39,987 bases of DNA from Accumulibacter sp. Its GTDB lineage: Bacteria; Pseudomonadota; Gammaproteobacteria; Burkholderiales; Rhodocyclaceae. The notes beneath the pieces were generated by a model. The model searched no databases. It saw only the letters and a list, made by a program, of their open reading frames with translations, and was not told where the DNA came from. The DNA lies in contig JAEUOJ010000146.1 in the NCBI GenBank assembly GCA_016789495.1, forward strand, positions 1 through 39,987, written 5' to 3'. Shown here in pieces: positions 1 through 8,639 of this stretch (the stretch's first letter is position 1; each line of letters starts with the position of its first letter). Both the position numbers and the translations under genes were made by a program.

Positions 1-457
1 TCGAAGGCAGAACGATGACCAGGGTGGCGAACATTCCCGGCGCTTTCTCGGTATCGCGGTGGCTGACAAAGAAACTGCCGGCGTCATAGACCAGCATCTT
101 GTACAGCTCGGCGGTAACCGGTTCAAGGACGCCAAGGCCGACGGCACTGCGCGCGACAATCTGGCCGAGGTCGTTCTCCCAGTGCCGGCCGCCGAGGAGG
201 ATACGATCGGCGGCGATCTGCCAGGTTTTGCGGACGGCGGTATCGATCAGCGTGTCGGCACCGCGCCCATACGGCGCCTGCTCGGCAACCGCGATCAACT
301 GTTCGGCTTGTGCCGGCAGCAGAGGCAGCGAAATCTGCCCAACATCGGCAACCTCGAGTCTGGGCAGGAAAAAGTCGTGCGTGCCGTAAGCATAGAAATC
401 GCCAGGACGGTTGACGGTTCGTAGAATGTCGGCAAGATGCGGCGTAATGGCGGGCAT
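1..457 (-). CDS. 2OG-Fe(II) oxygenase family protein (5' part, cut by window edge)
   Basis: The first 152 residues of a minus-strand gene run off the left edge of the window. The ATG at 457 has a GAGG nine bases upstream. Around residue 124 the protein reads VYDAGSFFVSHRDTEK, the start of the double-stranded beta-helix core of prolyl-4-hydroxylase-like dioxygenases. H133 and D135 form the HxD iron-binding pair. The second histidine and the 2-oxoglutarate-binding arginine would lie outside the window. Enzymes of this family use Fe(II), oxygen and 2-oxoglutarate to hydroxylate proteins or small molecules. The substrate cannot be told from this fragment. The HRDTEK context resembles large bacterial 2OG oxygenases of unknown substrate. 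Family assignment is fairly sure; function is open. Confidence 0.75.
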   Translation of the reverse strand, partial: MPAITPHLADILRTVNRPGDFYAYGTHDFFLPRLEVADVGQISLPLLPAQAEQLIAVAEQAPYGRGADTLIDTAVRKTWQIAADRILLGGRHWENDLGQIVARSAVGLGVLEPVTAELYKMLVYDAGSFFVSHRDTEKAPGMFATLVIVLPS

Positions 458-986
458 GGCCAGTGACCTCGGCGTGGGGGAAATTGTGAAGAGCGCGTGC
501 CCGCCAGTTTACCGCCTGCCACCGCCTATGTATCTGGTGCGGCGGCCGATGCGGTCCACACCCACGGGCTGACACCGCGCCGTCGTGTTCGGGAAGAAGC
601 GAGGCCGGAAGGCTGGCCAGCGTGCCCCCACCCGCGCCACGCACTAGACCCGGTCAGGCGGCTCTGCCCGTTGCCCCGTCGCCGTGTGACCGATCGATGA
701 GCGGATTTTCGAGCCATGCGCGTCGCCGCATGCCTGTCGGCGAATGCCATGAAACCTGCCGTCCCGCCAGTGCCGGGTCTGGACGCTCGGCGCAGAAAAC
801 CAACCCGCCGACCCCGCAGCGACCGCCAGCGGTTTTTTCGCCTGCCCACCGACAAGCTGCTGACGGGGCACATCGCACCGGCGGCAAAATTCGGCTACCA
901 TCTCGCGGTGAAGCCGGGAGGCGACGCCCGGTCGCCAAGCCCTGCCACCATTTTTCACTCAACGACTTTTCGGACCTTTATCGATC
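458..986. other. Intergenic region with no supported gene
   Basis: This 529-base stretch separates two divergent genes. The open frames in it are rich in Arg, Pro and Ala, lack a recognisable domain and have no convincing ribosome binding site, so none is called. One short hairpin is visible, GGCGAC at 920-925 with GTCGCC at 931-936, without a following T tract. No clear promoter was found for either flanking gene, though they must start transcription somewhere here. Confidence 0.5.
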
Positions 987-1571
987 ATGGCCATCACCCC
1001 TTCCCGTTCCGCATCCTCTCCCGCCCCGCGTAAAACCGGCTGGCTGTGGCTGCTGTTATTGGTTCTGCTCGTTCTTCCGGCACTATGGATCTGGGCGATG
1101 ATGTCGTGGAGCTATTCGTCAGGCGAGCGCGCCGGCTGGGTGCAGAAGTTTTCCAAGAAAGGCTGGATCTGCAAAACCTGGGAGGGCGAGCTGGCGCTGG
1201 TGACCATGCCGGGGACGGCGCAGGAGAAATTCCTGTTCACCGTCTGGGACGACGGCGTCGCCAAACAAATCAACGAGGCGATGGGCAAACGCGTATCCTT
1301 GCATTACGACGAAAAGGTCGGCCTGCCTGGCAGTTGCTTCGGTGAAACCCGTTACTGGGTGCGCGGCGCCAAGGTGGTCGACGAAATCCCGCTGGCGCCG
1401 GGAATCGTCGTTCCAACACCGTCTTCCGCAGCACCGAACGCACCACAGCCTCCAACCGCAGCGACCGTTCCGGCAGCCGCTCCGGCCCCCGCTCCGACCA
1501 CGGCAAATGTCCCGATCGGCACCCCGGCGCCGGCGACAGCCACGGCACCGGCCGAGAAAGCGGCAAAATAA
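987..1571 (+). CDS. Conserved hypothetical membrane protein with Pro/Ala-rich tail
   Basis: The product has 194 residues. A single strongly hydrophobic helix at about residues 18-41 (WLWLLLLVLLVLPALWIW) is preceded by basic residues, which suggests an N-terminal anchor with the rest in the periplasm. The middle part, about residues 50-135, contains FSKKGWICKTWEGELAL and resembles a conserved protein of unknown function found across beta- and gammaproteobacteria. From about residue 140 the protein is a low-complexity Pro/Ala/Thr tail, probably disordered, ending in EKAAK. It stands alone, with the next gene converging from the other strand. No enzymatic motif was recognised, and any functional name would be a guess. 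Confidence 0.7.
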   Translation: MAITPSRSASSPAPRKTGWLWLLLLVLLVLPALWIWAMMSWSYSSGERAGWVQKFSKKGWICKTWEGELALVTMPGTAQEKFLFTVWDDGVAKQINEAMGKRVSLHYDEKVGLPGSCFGETRYWVRGAKVVDEIPLAPGIVVPTPSSAAPNAPQPPTAATVPAAAPAPAPTTANVPIGTPAPATATAPAEKAAK

Positions 1572-1701
1572 AGGGGTGGATATCTTTCTCTCTGGTTTCC
1601 ATGATTCCACCTTGGGAATCCCGGACCAACCTTCAGTTATTGGAAGCTACAGCTTCCCGATTTGTTCCAAGCTTCTCCGGTTGGATTAAAGGAAGCGATG
1701 G

Positions 1702-1727
1702 CGTTGCCAAGTTGGACCTTGGCAACG
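1702..1727. repeat. Perfect 10-bp inverted repeat between convergent genes
   Basis: CGTTGCCAAG at 1702-1711 and its exact complement at 1718-1727 enclose a 6-base loop. A smaller one, GGAAGCT at 1642-1648 with AGCTTCC at 1651-1657, lies upstream, and CCAACC at 1626-1631 can pair with GGTTGG at 1679-1684. The stretch 1572-1842 separates the stops of two convergent genes, so termination hairpins are expected. Neither hairpin is followed by a clean T tract on either strand. Apart from these structures the region holds nothing recognised. Confidence 0.5.
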
Positions 1728-1842
1728 AGAAAAACCGAGAAAGCCCTCCTGACCGCTGAAGTTAGGATTCGCCGATTCTCAGCCACCCGCCCTACTCGCC
1801 ACCGGGGTTGGCCAGGCTTTTCGACCGATCCCTCGCGCTAGT

Positions 1843-2961
1843 TCAGGAGGCGCCTTGTTCATCCGGCACCGACGACTTGCCCGGCGCGCTCGGCGCCACT
1901 TGCTTCAAGAATTTGTCGATTTCATCGAACGCCTGGCGGGCCTCGGCGAGGTCGGGGTAGAAAATCTGCCAGACATGCACCACGCGCGACCAAAGCTGCA
2001 GGCGGACCGGCGATCCGGCGGCACGGGCTTTGTTGGTGTAGCGAATGCAGTCGTCACGCAGCATTTCGGCGTCGCTGGCCTGGATCAGGATCGGTGGCAG
2101 ATTGGCCAAGTCGCCGAACAATGGCGAAATCAGCGGCCGGGCCGGCGGCGTCCGGCTTTGCAGCCAACCGATCCATAACAGCGTCGAGCGCGGCAGCCAT
2201 AGCAGTGGGGCAAGCACCGGCCCGAGCAGTGGGTCGGTCAATCGATTCGATTTGATGCTCGGGCTGCCCAGCGTCATGTCGGTGACCGGCGACAAGGCCA
2301 CGGCGGCGTCCGGACGCCGCGCCCCTTCATCACGCAAGGCCGCCAGCAAGGACAGGGTCAGGTTGCCGCCGGCCGAGTCGCCGGCAACGAACAAGACCTT
2401 GGCCGGCGCGGGTCCTTGTGGACCGTTGGCGACCAGCCAGTCGTAAGCGCTTCGGCAATCGTCGATACCGGCACGGCGAGGATGTTCCGGTCGCAGGCGG
2501 TAATCGATGGACAAGATCGCTCCGCCGGTGATTTCGGCCAGTCTGGCGGTGATCACCCGGTGGCTGCGCGAACTGCCCATGGCAAAGGCGCCGCCATGAA
2601 TGTAGAGCAGCCGCCGGTCCGGATCGGCCGACGGCGCCAGCACCCATTCGCCCGGTACCCCATTGGCGGTGACCGGAATGAAACTGACGGCGTAGCGTCG
2701 GTCGCCGAACAGATCGTCCATGCCGCGGCGGAGCATGGCCAGCCGCTGCCGCGAAGGAGCACCCATCGCCGGTTCGATCAAGCTGGCCAGTTTTGCCACC
2801 GCCGCGCGGTGCCCCTGGTCATCGGTACTGACAAAGCGCTCGATCGTTGCCTCACCCGCCTGATCCCAGACCCGGACATCTGGTCCGCGCAGATAAAAAA
2901 AAGCGATGCCGAACCACAGCGCCATCGCGATCAGCCATACCACCAGAACGGTTTCAATCAT
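1843..2961 (-). CDS. Membrane-anchored alpha/beta hydrolase (HSL-type esterase)
   Basis: The product is a 372-residue carboxylesterase/lipase of the hormone-sensitive lipase family. HGGAF at residues 122-126 forms the oxyanion hole. GDSAGG holds the nucleophile S196, and D297 (in SDAEML) and H329 (in VVHVW) complete the triad. An N-terminal hydrophobic helix at about residues 4-24 suggests membrane anchoring. The reading frame extends to a GTG at 2997, but the ATG at 2961 has a GAGGA upstream and begins just before the hydrophobic helix, so it is preferred. The natural substrate, a short- or medium-chain ester, is not predictable. The gene lies 118 bases downstream of the flavoprotein gene on the same strand, with a short hairpin (GCTGAG at 3025, CTCAGC at 3036) between them. 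Confidence 0.88.
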   Translation of the reverse strand: MIETVLVVWLIAMALWFGIAFFYLRGPDVRVWDQAGEATIERFVSTDDQGHRAAVAKLASLIEPAMGAPSRQRLAMLRRGMDDLFGDRRYAVSFIPVTANGVPGEWVLAPSADPDRRLLYIHGGAFAMGSSRSHRVITARLAEITGGAILSIDYRLRPEHPRRAGIDDCRSAYDWLVANGPQGPAPAKVLFVAGDSAGGNLTLSLLAALRDEGARRPDAAVALSPVTDMTLGSPSIKSNRLTDPLLGPVLAPLLWLPRSTLLWIGWLQSRTPPARPLISPLFGDLANLPPILIQASDAEMLRDDCIRYTNKARAAGSPVRLQLWSRVVHVWQIFYPDLAEARQAFDEIDKFLKQVAPSAPGKSSVPDEQGAS

Positions 2962-3079
2962 TTTTAGGACATCCTCGCAAAGCTGTACAGACAGCACGTT
3001 GTATCTGGAGACCTCCCGCGCCCTGCTGAGGCATGCTCAGCCACCCCAGCGGCGCGCGCTCACCCACAACCGTGACCAC

Positions 3080-4681
3080 TCAACGGTGCAACAGTCGGTC
3101 AATCACCGCTTCGGCGATCCGGATGCCGTCCACTGCCGCCGAGAGGATCCCTCCCGCATAACCGGCGCCCTCGCCGGCCGGAAACAACCCTCGGACATTG
3201 ACACTCTGACCATCGGCGCCACGGGTGATCCGCACCGGTGACGAGGTGCGGGTCTCGACCCCGGTCAGCACCGCGTCATCGCTCGCAAACCCCTTGATCT
3301 GCCTGTCGAACGCCGGCAGCGCTTCGCGGATGGCGGCAATGACGTAGTCGGGCAAGGCGCGGGTCAGGTTGGTCGGCCGGACACCGGGCAGATAAGACGG
3401 CAGCACCGAACCCCAGGCCGAGCTCGGCCGCTCGGCAAGAAAATCGCCGACACGCTGCCCGGGTGCTTCGTAGGTCCCGCCGCCCAACTCGAAAGCGGTC
3501 GTCTCGAGTTGGCGTTGCAGGGCGATGCCGGCCAACGGCCCGCCGGGGTAGTCCGCCGGCGAGATGCCGACGACGATGCCGGCGTTGGCGTTACGCTCGT
3601 TGCGCGAATACTGGCTCATGCCGTTGGTCACCACCCGTCCGGCTTCGGAAGTGGCGGCAACAACGCTGCCACCTGGACACATGCAAAAGCTATACACCGC
3701 CCGGCCATTGCGACAGTGATGCACCAGCTTGTAATCGGCGGCACCGAGCCGCGGATGGCCGGCATGCGGTCCAAAGCGCGCTTGGTCGATCAGCGACTGC
3801 GGATGTTCGATCCGGAAACCAATCGAAAACGGTTTGGCCTCCATGAACACACCGGCGGCGAGCAATTGCTCAAAGGTGTCGCGGGCGCTGTGACCGAGCG
3901 CCAGGATGACGTTCTCCGCCGGCAATTCCTCACCAGAGGCGAGTCGCACGCCCCGCAGTTCTCCCGCTTCGATCAGCAAACCGGTCAGTCGCTGTTGAAA
4001 GAGGACTTCGCCGCCAAGTTGCTGGATTTGGCCGCGCAACCGTTCGACCATGCCGACCAGACGAAAGGTACCGATATGCGGCTTGCTGACATAGAGGATT
4101 TCCGGTGGCGCGCCGGCGTTGACCAATTCCTCCAGTACCTTGCGGCCATAATGCTTTGGGTCGCGGATCTGACTGTACAGCTTGCCGTCAGAAAAGGTGC
4201 CGGCCCCGCCCTCGCCAAACTGGACGTTCGATTCCGGATCGAGCACTTTTTTGCGCCATAGACCCCAGGTGTCCCGGGTCCGTTCGCGCACCGTCTTGCC
4301 ACGTTCGAAGACGATGGGACGAAAACCGGCCTGCGCCAGCGTCAATGCCGCGAAGATGCCCGCCGGGCCGAAGCCGACGACGACAGGCCGTTGAGTGAAG
4401 TTGGCCGGAGCCCGGCCGACGCTGCGATAGCGCATCTCGGGTGTCGGCTGCAGGCGATAGTCATCGGCGAACCGGGCCAGCAGACCCTGCTCGTCGGCCA
4501 GCGCGACATCAACGCTGTAAATGTAGCTCGGCATCCCGTGATGACGGAAATCGACGCTGCGCTTATGAACCGACAGGTGATCGAAGACCGTGCTGTCCAG
4601 GCCGAGGCGCGCGGCCACCGCCGCGCTCAAGGCTTCGGGAGGATGATCGAGCGGCAATCGAATTTCACTAACACGCAGCAT
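3080..4681 (-). CDS. FAD-dependent dehydrogenase, COG2509 family
   Basis: The 533-residue protein has an N-terminal domain of about 100 residues, then a dinucleotide-binding motif GFGPAG at 113-118 with the following acidic strand end (IVFERG) for the FAD ribose. Further family signatures are SNVQFGEGGAGTFSDGKL near residue 170 and a C-terminal FPAGEGAGYAGGI that closes the FAD site. This matches the widespread uncharacterised family of FAD-dependent dehydrogenases (COG2509), related to HI0933-like flavoproteins. The electron donor, acceptor and substrate are unknown. It starts with ATG at 4681, 69 bases after the aldolase stop, so it could be transcribed with the mtnA pair. The family is well supported; the biochemical role is not known. 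Confidence 0.88.
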   Translation of the reverse strand: MLRVSEIRLPLDHPPEALSAAVAARLGLDSTVFDHLSVHKRSVDFRHHGMPSYIYSVDVALADEQGLLARFADDYRLQPTPEMRYRSVGRAPANFTQRPVVVGFGPAGIFAALTLAQAGFRPIVFERGKTVRERTRDTWGLWRKKVLDPESNVQFGEGGAGTFSDGKLYSQIRDPKHYGRKVLEELVNAGAPPEILYVSKPHIGTFRLVGMVERLRGQIQQLGGEVLFQQRLTGLLIEAGELRGVRLASGEELPAENVILALGHSARDTFEQLLAAGVFMEAKPFSIGFRIEHPQSLIDQARFGPHAGHPRLGAADYKLVHHCRNGRAVYSFCMCPGGSVVAATSEAGRVVTNGMSQYSRNERNANAGIVVGISPADYPGGPLAGIALQRQLETTAFELGGGTYEAPGQRVGDFLAERPSSAWGSVLPSYLPGVRPTNLTRALPDYVIAAIREALPAFDRQIKGFASDDAVLTGVETRTSSPVRITRGADGQSVNVRGLFPAGEGAGYAGGILSAAVDGIRIAEAVIDRLLHR

Positions 4682-4750
4682 GGCGGCTTTCGGGGTTCAC
4701 ACCGTCGGAACGGTCGGGGTCAATCGGACAGGGCATCTTGCGCCGACCAC

Positions 4751-5404
4751 TCAATCTTGCTGGCCGTAACCGGCAAATTTCTCTAGCACCCGCGACATTT
4801 CGGCGACATCCAGCAGCACCGGCTGACCGAGCTGACAGGCGCGCCAATACTGCTCGCAAAGCGCTTCGAATTCGCTGCCCAAGGCCAACGCTCGCGGCAA
4901 ATCGTCGCCAAAAACCACCATCCCATGGTTGGCGAGCAGACAGGCGCGGCGGTCGGCAATCGCCGCCAACAACGCGTCCGAAAGCTCCTGGCTACCAAAA
5001 GTGGCGTAAGCGGCGCAGCGAACGTTGTCGCCGCCAAAGCGGGCGATCATGTAATGAAACGGCGGAATCTCGCGACGCAGGCACGCCAGACTGGTGGCAA
5101 AAGGCGAATGTGCGTGCAGAATCGCGCCGGCATCGGGCCGGGCGCGATAGAGGTCGCGATGGAAGCGCCACTCCGACGACGGCAATCGGCGACCCAGCGT
5201 CCGGCCATCGAAAGTCATCTCCACCAGATCGTCCGGCTCGAGTCGTTCATAGGCCATACCCGAGGGAGTGATCAGAAAGCCCTCGGCGCCAGTCGGTTCG
5301 CAACGCACGCTGAGGTTGCCCGCCGTGCCGCAATTCAGGCCAGCGGCCTGCATCTGCCGAGCGGTCGCGATCAAACGGCGGCGCAGATCGTCAGCGGCGG
5401 TCAC
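4751..5404 (-). CDS. Class II aldolase, FucA-like; candidate MTRu-1-P aldolase
   Basis: The 217-residue protein aligns along its length with L-fuculose-1-phosphate aldolase: GTAGNLSVR near 26, LITPSGMAYE near 44, SSEWRFH with the catalytic E78, zinc ligands H97 and H99 in HAHS, H160 in NHGM, and the terminal LEKFAGYG. Such enzymes cleave sugar phosphates to dihydroxyacetone phosphate and an aldehyde. The start codon overlaps the end of mtnA by four bases, so translation is probably coupled. That partner makes 5-methylthioribulose-1-phosphate, for which a class II aldolase is known in Rhodospirillum rubrum and some E. coli (the DHAP shunt, giving DHAP and methylthioacetaldehyde). The alternative is MtnB, the dehydratase of the aerobic methionine salvage pathway, which has the same fold. 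The close FucA resemblance favours an aldolase; the substrate is inferred from context. Confidence 0.85.
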   Translation of the reverse strand: MTAADDLRRRLIATARQMQAAGLNCGTAGNLSVRCEPTGAEGFLITPSGMAYERLEPDDLVEMTFDGRTLGRRLPSSEWRFHRDLYRARPDAGAILHAHSPFATSLACLRREIPPFHYMIARFGGDNVRCAAYATFGSQELSDALLAAIADRRACLLANHGMVVFGDDLPRALALGSEFEALCEQYWRACQLGQPVLLDVAEMSRVLEKFAGYGQQD

Positions 5405-6504
5405 GGCTCCGCCTCCGGGTAAAGCCCACGCAAGCCGATGGGGCTCGCTTCACAAACACCGCGCTCGGTGATGATCGCGCTGACCAGCGCCGCCGGGGTG
5501 ATGTCGAACGCCGGATTGACGACGGCGGCCGTCAGCGGCAATTGGCGTAGGCTGGCCAGTCGTCCGTCGTCGCCCAGACCGTGCAACAGACGCAACTCGT
5601 CGCCGGAACGTTCCTCGATCGGAATCGTTTCACCGGCGGCGCAGCAGAAATCAATCGTCGGCCGCGGCGCGGCGACATAGAAAGGCACTCCGGCGGCACG
5701 AGCGGCCAGCGCTTTCAAGTATGTGCCGATTTTGTTGGCCACGTCACCGTTGGCGGCAATCCGGTCGGCACCGACGATCACGGCGTCGCAGGCGCCGCGC
5801 GCCAGCAGCCAACCGGCGGCGTTGTCGGCGATCAGCGTGTTCGGCACGCCATGCTCAGACAACTCCCAGGCGGTCAGCAGGCCCTGGTTGCGTGGCCTCG
5901 TTTCGGAAACCCAGGCGTTTACCGCCAGGCCAGCGTCGAAGGCGGCATAGATTGGCGCCAGCGCCGTACCGTGATCAACCGTCGCCAGCCAGCCGGCATT
6001 GCAGTGGGTCATGATGCGCAGAGGCTCGCCTGGTCGGCTCAAGAATGGGCGAGACTCAGCCAGTCGGCGCAACAGCTCGACTCCGTGCCGGCCGATCGCG
6101 CGGCATTGCTCGACATCCTCCTCGGCCAGCCGTGCCGCCTCAAGCCACGCAGCGGCGGCGCGCTGGTCCGCGGGCAACGGCCGCAAGACGGTATCCAGAC
6201 GCCTCAGCGCCCAGTGCAGGTTGACCGCTGTCGGTCGGGTGTCGGCCAGCAACGCCATGCAGGACGTCAAGCTGGCGTCGTCGGCGCTGTGGCGCATCGC
6301 CAACGCCACGCCGTAGGCTGCGCTGACGCCGATCAACGGCGCGCCCCGCACCTGCATCTGGCGGATGGCTTCGGCAATCGTCTCGACGGTCGACAAGCGC
6401 AACACCCGGAAGGCATGCGGCAAAACGGTCTGATCGATGATCTCGACCGCCTGACCGTCGGCGCTGGGCCAGATCGCGCGGGTGTGAACGCCGTTGACTT
6501 TCAT
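5401..6504 (-). CDS. mtnA: S-methyl-5-thioribose-1-phosphate isomerase
   Basis: The 367-residue protein converts 5-methylthioribose-1-phosphate to 5-methylthioribulose-1-phosphate in the cytoplasm, recycling the methylthioadenosine left by polyamine and homoserine-lactone synthesis. Family signatures are the N-terminal IDQTVLPH, QVRGAPLIGVSAAYG at 51-65, THCNAGWLAT with the catalytic C168, and VGADRIAANGDVANKIGTY with D247. These match the Cys/Asp pair known in Bacillus MtnA. Length and both ends fit the family. The ATG at 6504 is the first codon that allows the conserved N-terminus. Its stop overlaps the class II aldolase start by four bases. No mtnC, mtnD or mtnK lies nearby, so the route after isomerisation is probably through that aldolase. 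Confidence 0.95.
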   Translation of the reverse strand: MKVNGVHTRAIWPSADGQAVEIIDQTVLPHAFRVLRLSTVETIAEAIRQMQVRGAPLIGVSAAYGVALAMRHSADDASLTSCMALLADTRPTAVNLHWALRRLDTVLRPLPADQRAAAAWLEAARLAEEDVEQCRAIGRHGVELLRRLAESRPFLSRPGEPLRIMTHCNAGWLATVDHGTALAPIYAAFDAGLAVNAWVSETRPRNQGLLTAWELSEHGVPNTLIADNAAGWLLARGACDAVIVGADRIAANGDVANKIGTYLKALAARAAGVPFYVAAPRPTIDFCCAAGETIPIEERSGDELRLLHGLGDDGRLASLRQLPLTAAVVNPAFDITPAALVSAIITERGVCEASPIGLRGLYPEAEP

Positions 6505-6585
6505 GCGCGCATTTTATCGGTTCACCCGGGAAGCGTCGGCGAAAAAATGGGCCGCAGAAAAACGATCCACCACCCGCGCCGGCGA

Positions 6586-7506
6586 TCAGGCGATCCGCAA
6601 TTCCTCCGGCGAGACCAGCAGATAACGCGCAAAGCGATCGTCCTGGCGGTCGCCTTCGTCGCTGACGATGATCAGTCGGGGCTGACCGTCGATGATCGCC
6701 GGCGCCACGCCTTCGGCGTGCCGGAAACCCGCCACACCGGGAACGGTAACCCGGCGCGGCGCGCTGTCGGCGTCGCCATTCCAGAACCACAACTCGAAAT
6801 CGACCTTTTCGCGAGCGATCGGACCAGCGATGAGCAGATAGCCTTCCAGAAAAGGGACGTAGGACAGGCCACGTAGTCCCTTGCCGCCAAGATCGACGGT
6901 GATCAACGGGCTGGCGATCTGCGGCAGGGCATCGTCATCGAAAATCGCCGACAGATTTTCGATGCCGGCGATGATCGCCCGGCCGTCGAGCAAGGGACTA
7001 CGAAAACCGACCAGCAAGCGACGTTGATCGGCGCTGATCGCCAGCCCCTCGATGTTCAGCCCACCGTCCAGCTTGACCTGGCGGATTTCGGCAGCGGCGG
7101 CCAGCACCGGGTGCGCGGCGGTCAATGCGCGCTTGAGATGGTCGACCACTTTCGGTTCCTTGACCTGATCGCCATCGAGCCGAAAACGCACCAGCCGTTC
7201 GCGTGCGTCGCGTTCCTCGCCTTGATCATCGCGCGAGTGCGAGGTAATCGCGTAGATGAACCCGAGATGATCGGTGGTCACGCCCTCCAGATCGTCTAGC
7301 TTCCAGAAATCACCCTGGCCCCAGGACCAGAACGGTTGATCGAGTTCGGTGCGTTTGATGTCGCCATGGCGCAGGCTGAGCACGCTCAAAGCATGTTTTT
7401 TTTCATCTTCGACGACCAGCAAGCGGCCGTCGGCGAGTTGAGTGATACCGGACGGTTCGTAACAGCCGCTCAGTTCCTGGAATCGATCAAAAAGGTTGAA
7501 GGTCAC
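6586..7506 (-). CDS. DUF3616 family protein
   Basis: The frame is open to 7653, but the upstream part overlaps nirH and looks non-coding. The GTG at 7506 has GGAGAG about seven bases before it and starts directly at the conserved VTFNLFDRF, giving 306 residues. The protein matches DUF3616: repeated beta-propeller-like strands, EDEKKHALSVL near residue 30, WKLDDLEGVTTD near 70, YAITSHSRD near 84 and LNIEGLAIS near 145. No signal peptide is visible, so a cytoplasmic location is likely. Its biochemical function is unknown. It follows nirH on the same strand after 85 bases containing a small hairpin (GGCCG at 7576, CGGCC at 7586), and precedes mtnA by 81 bases. Whether it belongs to the heme d1 operon or simply neighbours it is open. 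Confidence 0.8.
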   Translation of the reverse strand: MTFNLFDRFQELSGCYEPSGITQLADGRLLVVEDEKKHALSVLSLRHGDIKRTELDQPFWSWGQGDFWKLDDLEGVTTDHLGFIYAITSHSRDDQGEERDARERLVRFRLDGDQVKEPKVVDHLKRALTAAHPVLAAAAEIRQVKLDGGLNIEGLAISADQRRLLVGFRSPLLDGRAIIAGIENLSAIFDDDALPQIASPLITVDLGGKGLRGLSYVPFLEGYLLIAGPIAREKVDFELWFWNGDADSAPRRVTVPGVAGFRHAEGVAPAIIDGQPRLIIVSDEGDRQDDRFARYLLVSPEELRIA

Positions 7507-7591
7507 GACAGCGCTCTCCTGGCAATGGAACGTCGGAACGTCGGTGGGAAAGTAACGATGCCGCCGAGTATCGAGGGCCGACCGACGGCCG

Positions 7592-8071
7592 TCAACCGAT
7601 CCGCAGGCCGGTTTTCTTGAGAATCGTCGTCGAGAACAACACATCGTGGGCACAGTCCGCCCCTAGCAGGGCCGCGATCACCGCCACCTTCTCGAGCACT
7701 TCGTCGCGCGAGCTGCCATGCACCATGGCGAACAGGTTGTACGGCCACTCCGGGAGTCGGCGCGGGCGGTGGTAGCAATGGGTGACGAAGTCGAGCGCGC
7801 CGATCTGTTCGCCGAGTCGATCGACGCGATCGTCAGGCACGTCCCAGACGCTCATGCCGTTGGCGGTATATCCGATGGCGTAATGATTGGGCACCGCGCC
7901 GATACGGCGGATGAGGCCATCGGCGAGCATCCGGCGCAGCCGTTCGATGACCTCGGCGGAGGAAATGCCCAGTGCCTCGGCCAACTCGTGATATGGCTGC
8001 GCGACGAGCGGCAGGCCACCCTGAGTGGCGAGCACCAGTCGACGATCGATGTCATCGAGCGGCCGGTTCAC
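7592..8071 (-). CDS. nirH: Heme d1 biosynthesis protein NirH (siroheme decarboxylase subunit)
   Basis: The 159-residue protein is an AsnC/Lrp-like fold member of the NirD/L/G/H family, which removes two acetate carboxyl groups from siroheme to give didecarboxysiroheme in heme d1 synthesis. The helix-turn-helix-like part is at residues 5-60. The family signature HCYHRPRRLPEWPYNLFAMVHG lies near 107-128. The reading frame extends to 8209, but that part overlaps nirG out of frame. The GTG at 8071 shares four bases (GTGA) with the nirG stop and matches the family start. Product length is close to other NirH proteins. G versus H (or L) is assigned from order and from the WPYNLF motif shared by the L and H subunits. 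Confidence 0.88.
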   Translation of the reverse strand: MNRPLDDIDRRLVLATQGGLPLVAQPYHELAEALGISSAEVIERLRRMLADGLIRRIGAVPNHYAIGYTANGMSVWDVPDDRVDRLGEQIGALDFVTHCYHRPRRLPEWPYNLFAMVHGSSRDEVLEKVAVIAALLGADCAHDVLFSTTILKKTGLRIG

Positions 8072-8532
8072 TCGCGCACCGCCAGTTTCATTTCGACGAA
8101 ATACTCCTTGCATTTGGGAAATGTGAATACCGGCAAGCCGGTCGCGGTCTCGATGCGCCGAATGAGCTCGTCGATCGCCGCGGCGCTCTCGGTGGCCAGG
8201 ACGAACCACATATTGAACGGCGTGCCGCCCGCACTTTCACGACGGTAGTTGTGCGCCACTTCCGGAAAGGCGTTGACCCGTTCGACGACCTGCTGCCAGT
8301 CAGCGTCGGCGACTTGCATCGCGGCCAGAACAAAGGCGCCGCCCATCCGTTCGACCTGATACATCGGGCCGAAACGGCTAAGCAGGCCGCGGTCGAGCAG
8401 CCGCTGCAAACGATCGAGCAAGGTCGATTCGTCGATGCCGAGCGCGGCGGCGGCGGCGGCATACGGACGGTCGACGAGCGGAAAATCGCCTTGCAGCCGA
8501 TCGATGATCGTGCGGTCGAGGGCGTCGATCAT
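8068..8532 (-). CDS. nirG: Heme d1 biosynthesis protein NirG (siroheme decarboxylase subunit)
   Basis: The 154-residue protein is of the NirD/NirG type. An AsnC-like N-terminus begins MIDALDRTIIDRLQGDFPLV, and the conserved HNYRRE and FNMWFVLATE lie around residues 93-110. It acts with NirH and NirDL in decarboxylating siroheme. A GTG at 8595 would add 21 residues, but the ATG at 8532 matches the start of known NirG proteins and is used. The start lies 107 bases after the nirDL stop, a longer gap than elsewhere in this operon, with no recognised feature. Its stop overlaps the nirH start by four bases, so the two subunits are probably translationally coupled. Confidence 0.88.
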   Translation of the reverse strand: MIDALDRTIIDRLQGDFPLVDRPYAAAAAALGIDESTLLDRLQRLLDRGLLSRFGPMYQVERMGGAFVLAAMQVADADWQQVVERVNAFPEVAHNYRRESAGGTPFNMWFVLATESAAAIDELIRRIETATGLPVFTFPKCKEYFVEMKLAVRE

Positions 8533-8639
8533 CGTCTCATGCGATGGATGAATCGCTGCCGACGCGAAGACGAGCCGCGGACAGTGCAAATGCACGCCAA
8601 GGCGAGAGCGGCCAAGTCACCGAGGACTTAGGGCTGGAA

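Noticed and set aside
5581-6876. Plus-strand open frame of 431 codons across mtnA and DUF3616
   Set aside because: It spans two real genes and a gap on the other strand, with Arg/Gln/Gly-rich composition and no recognisable motif.
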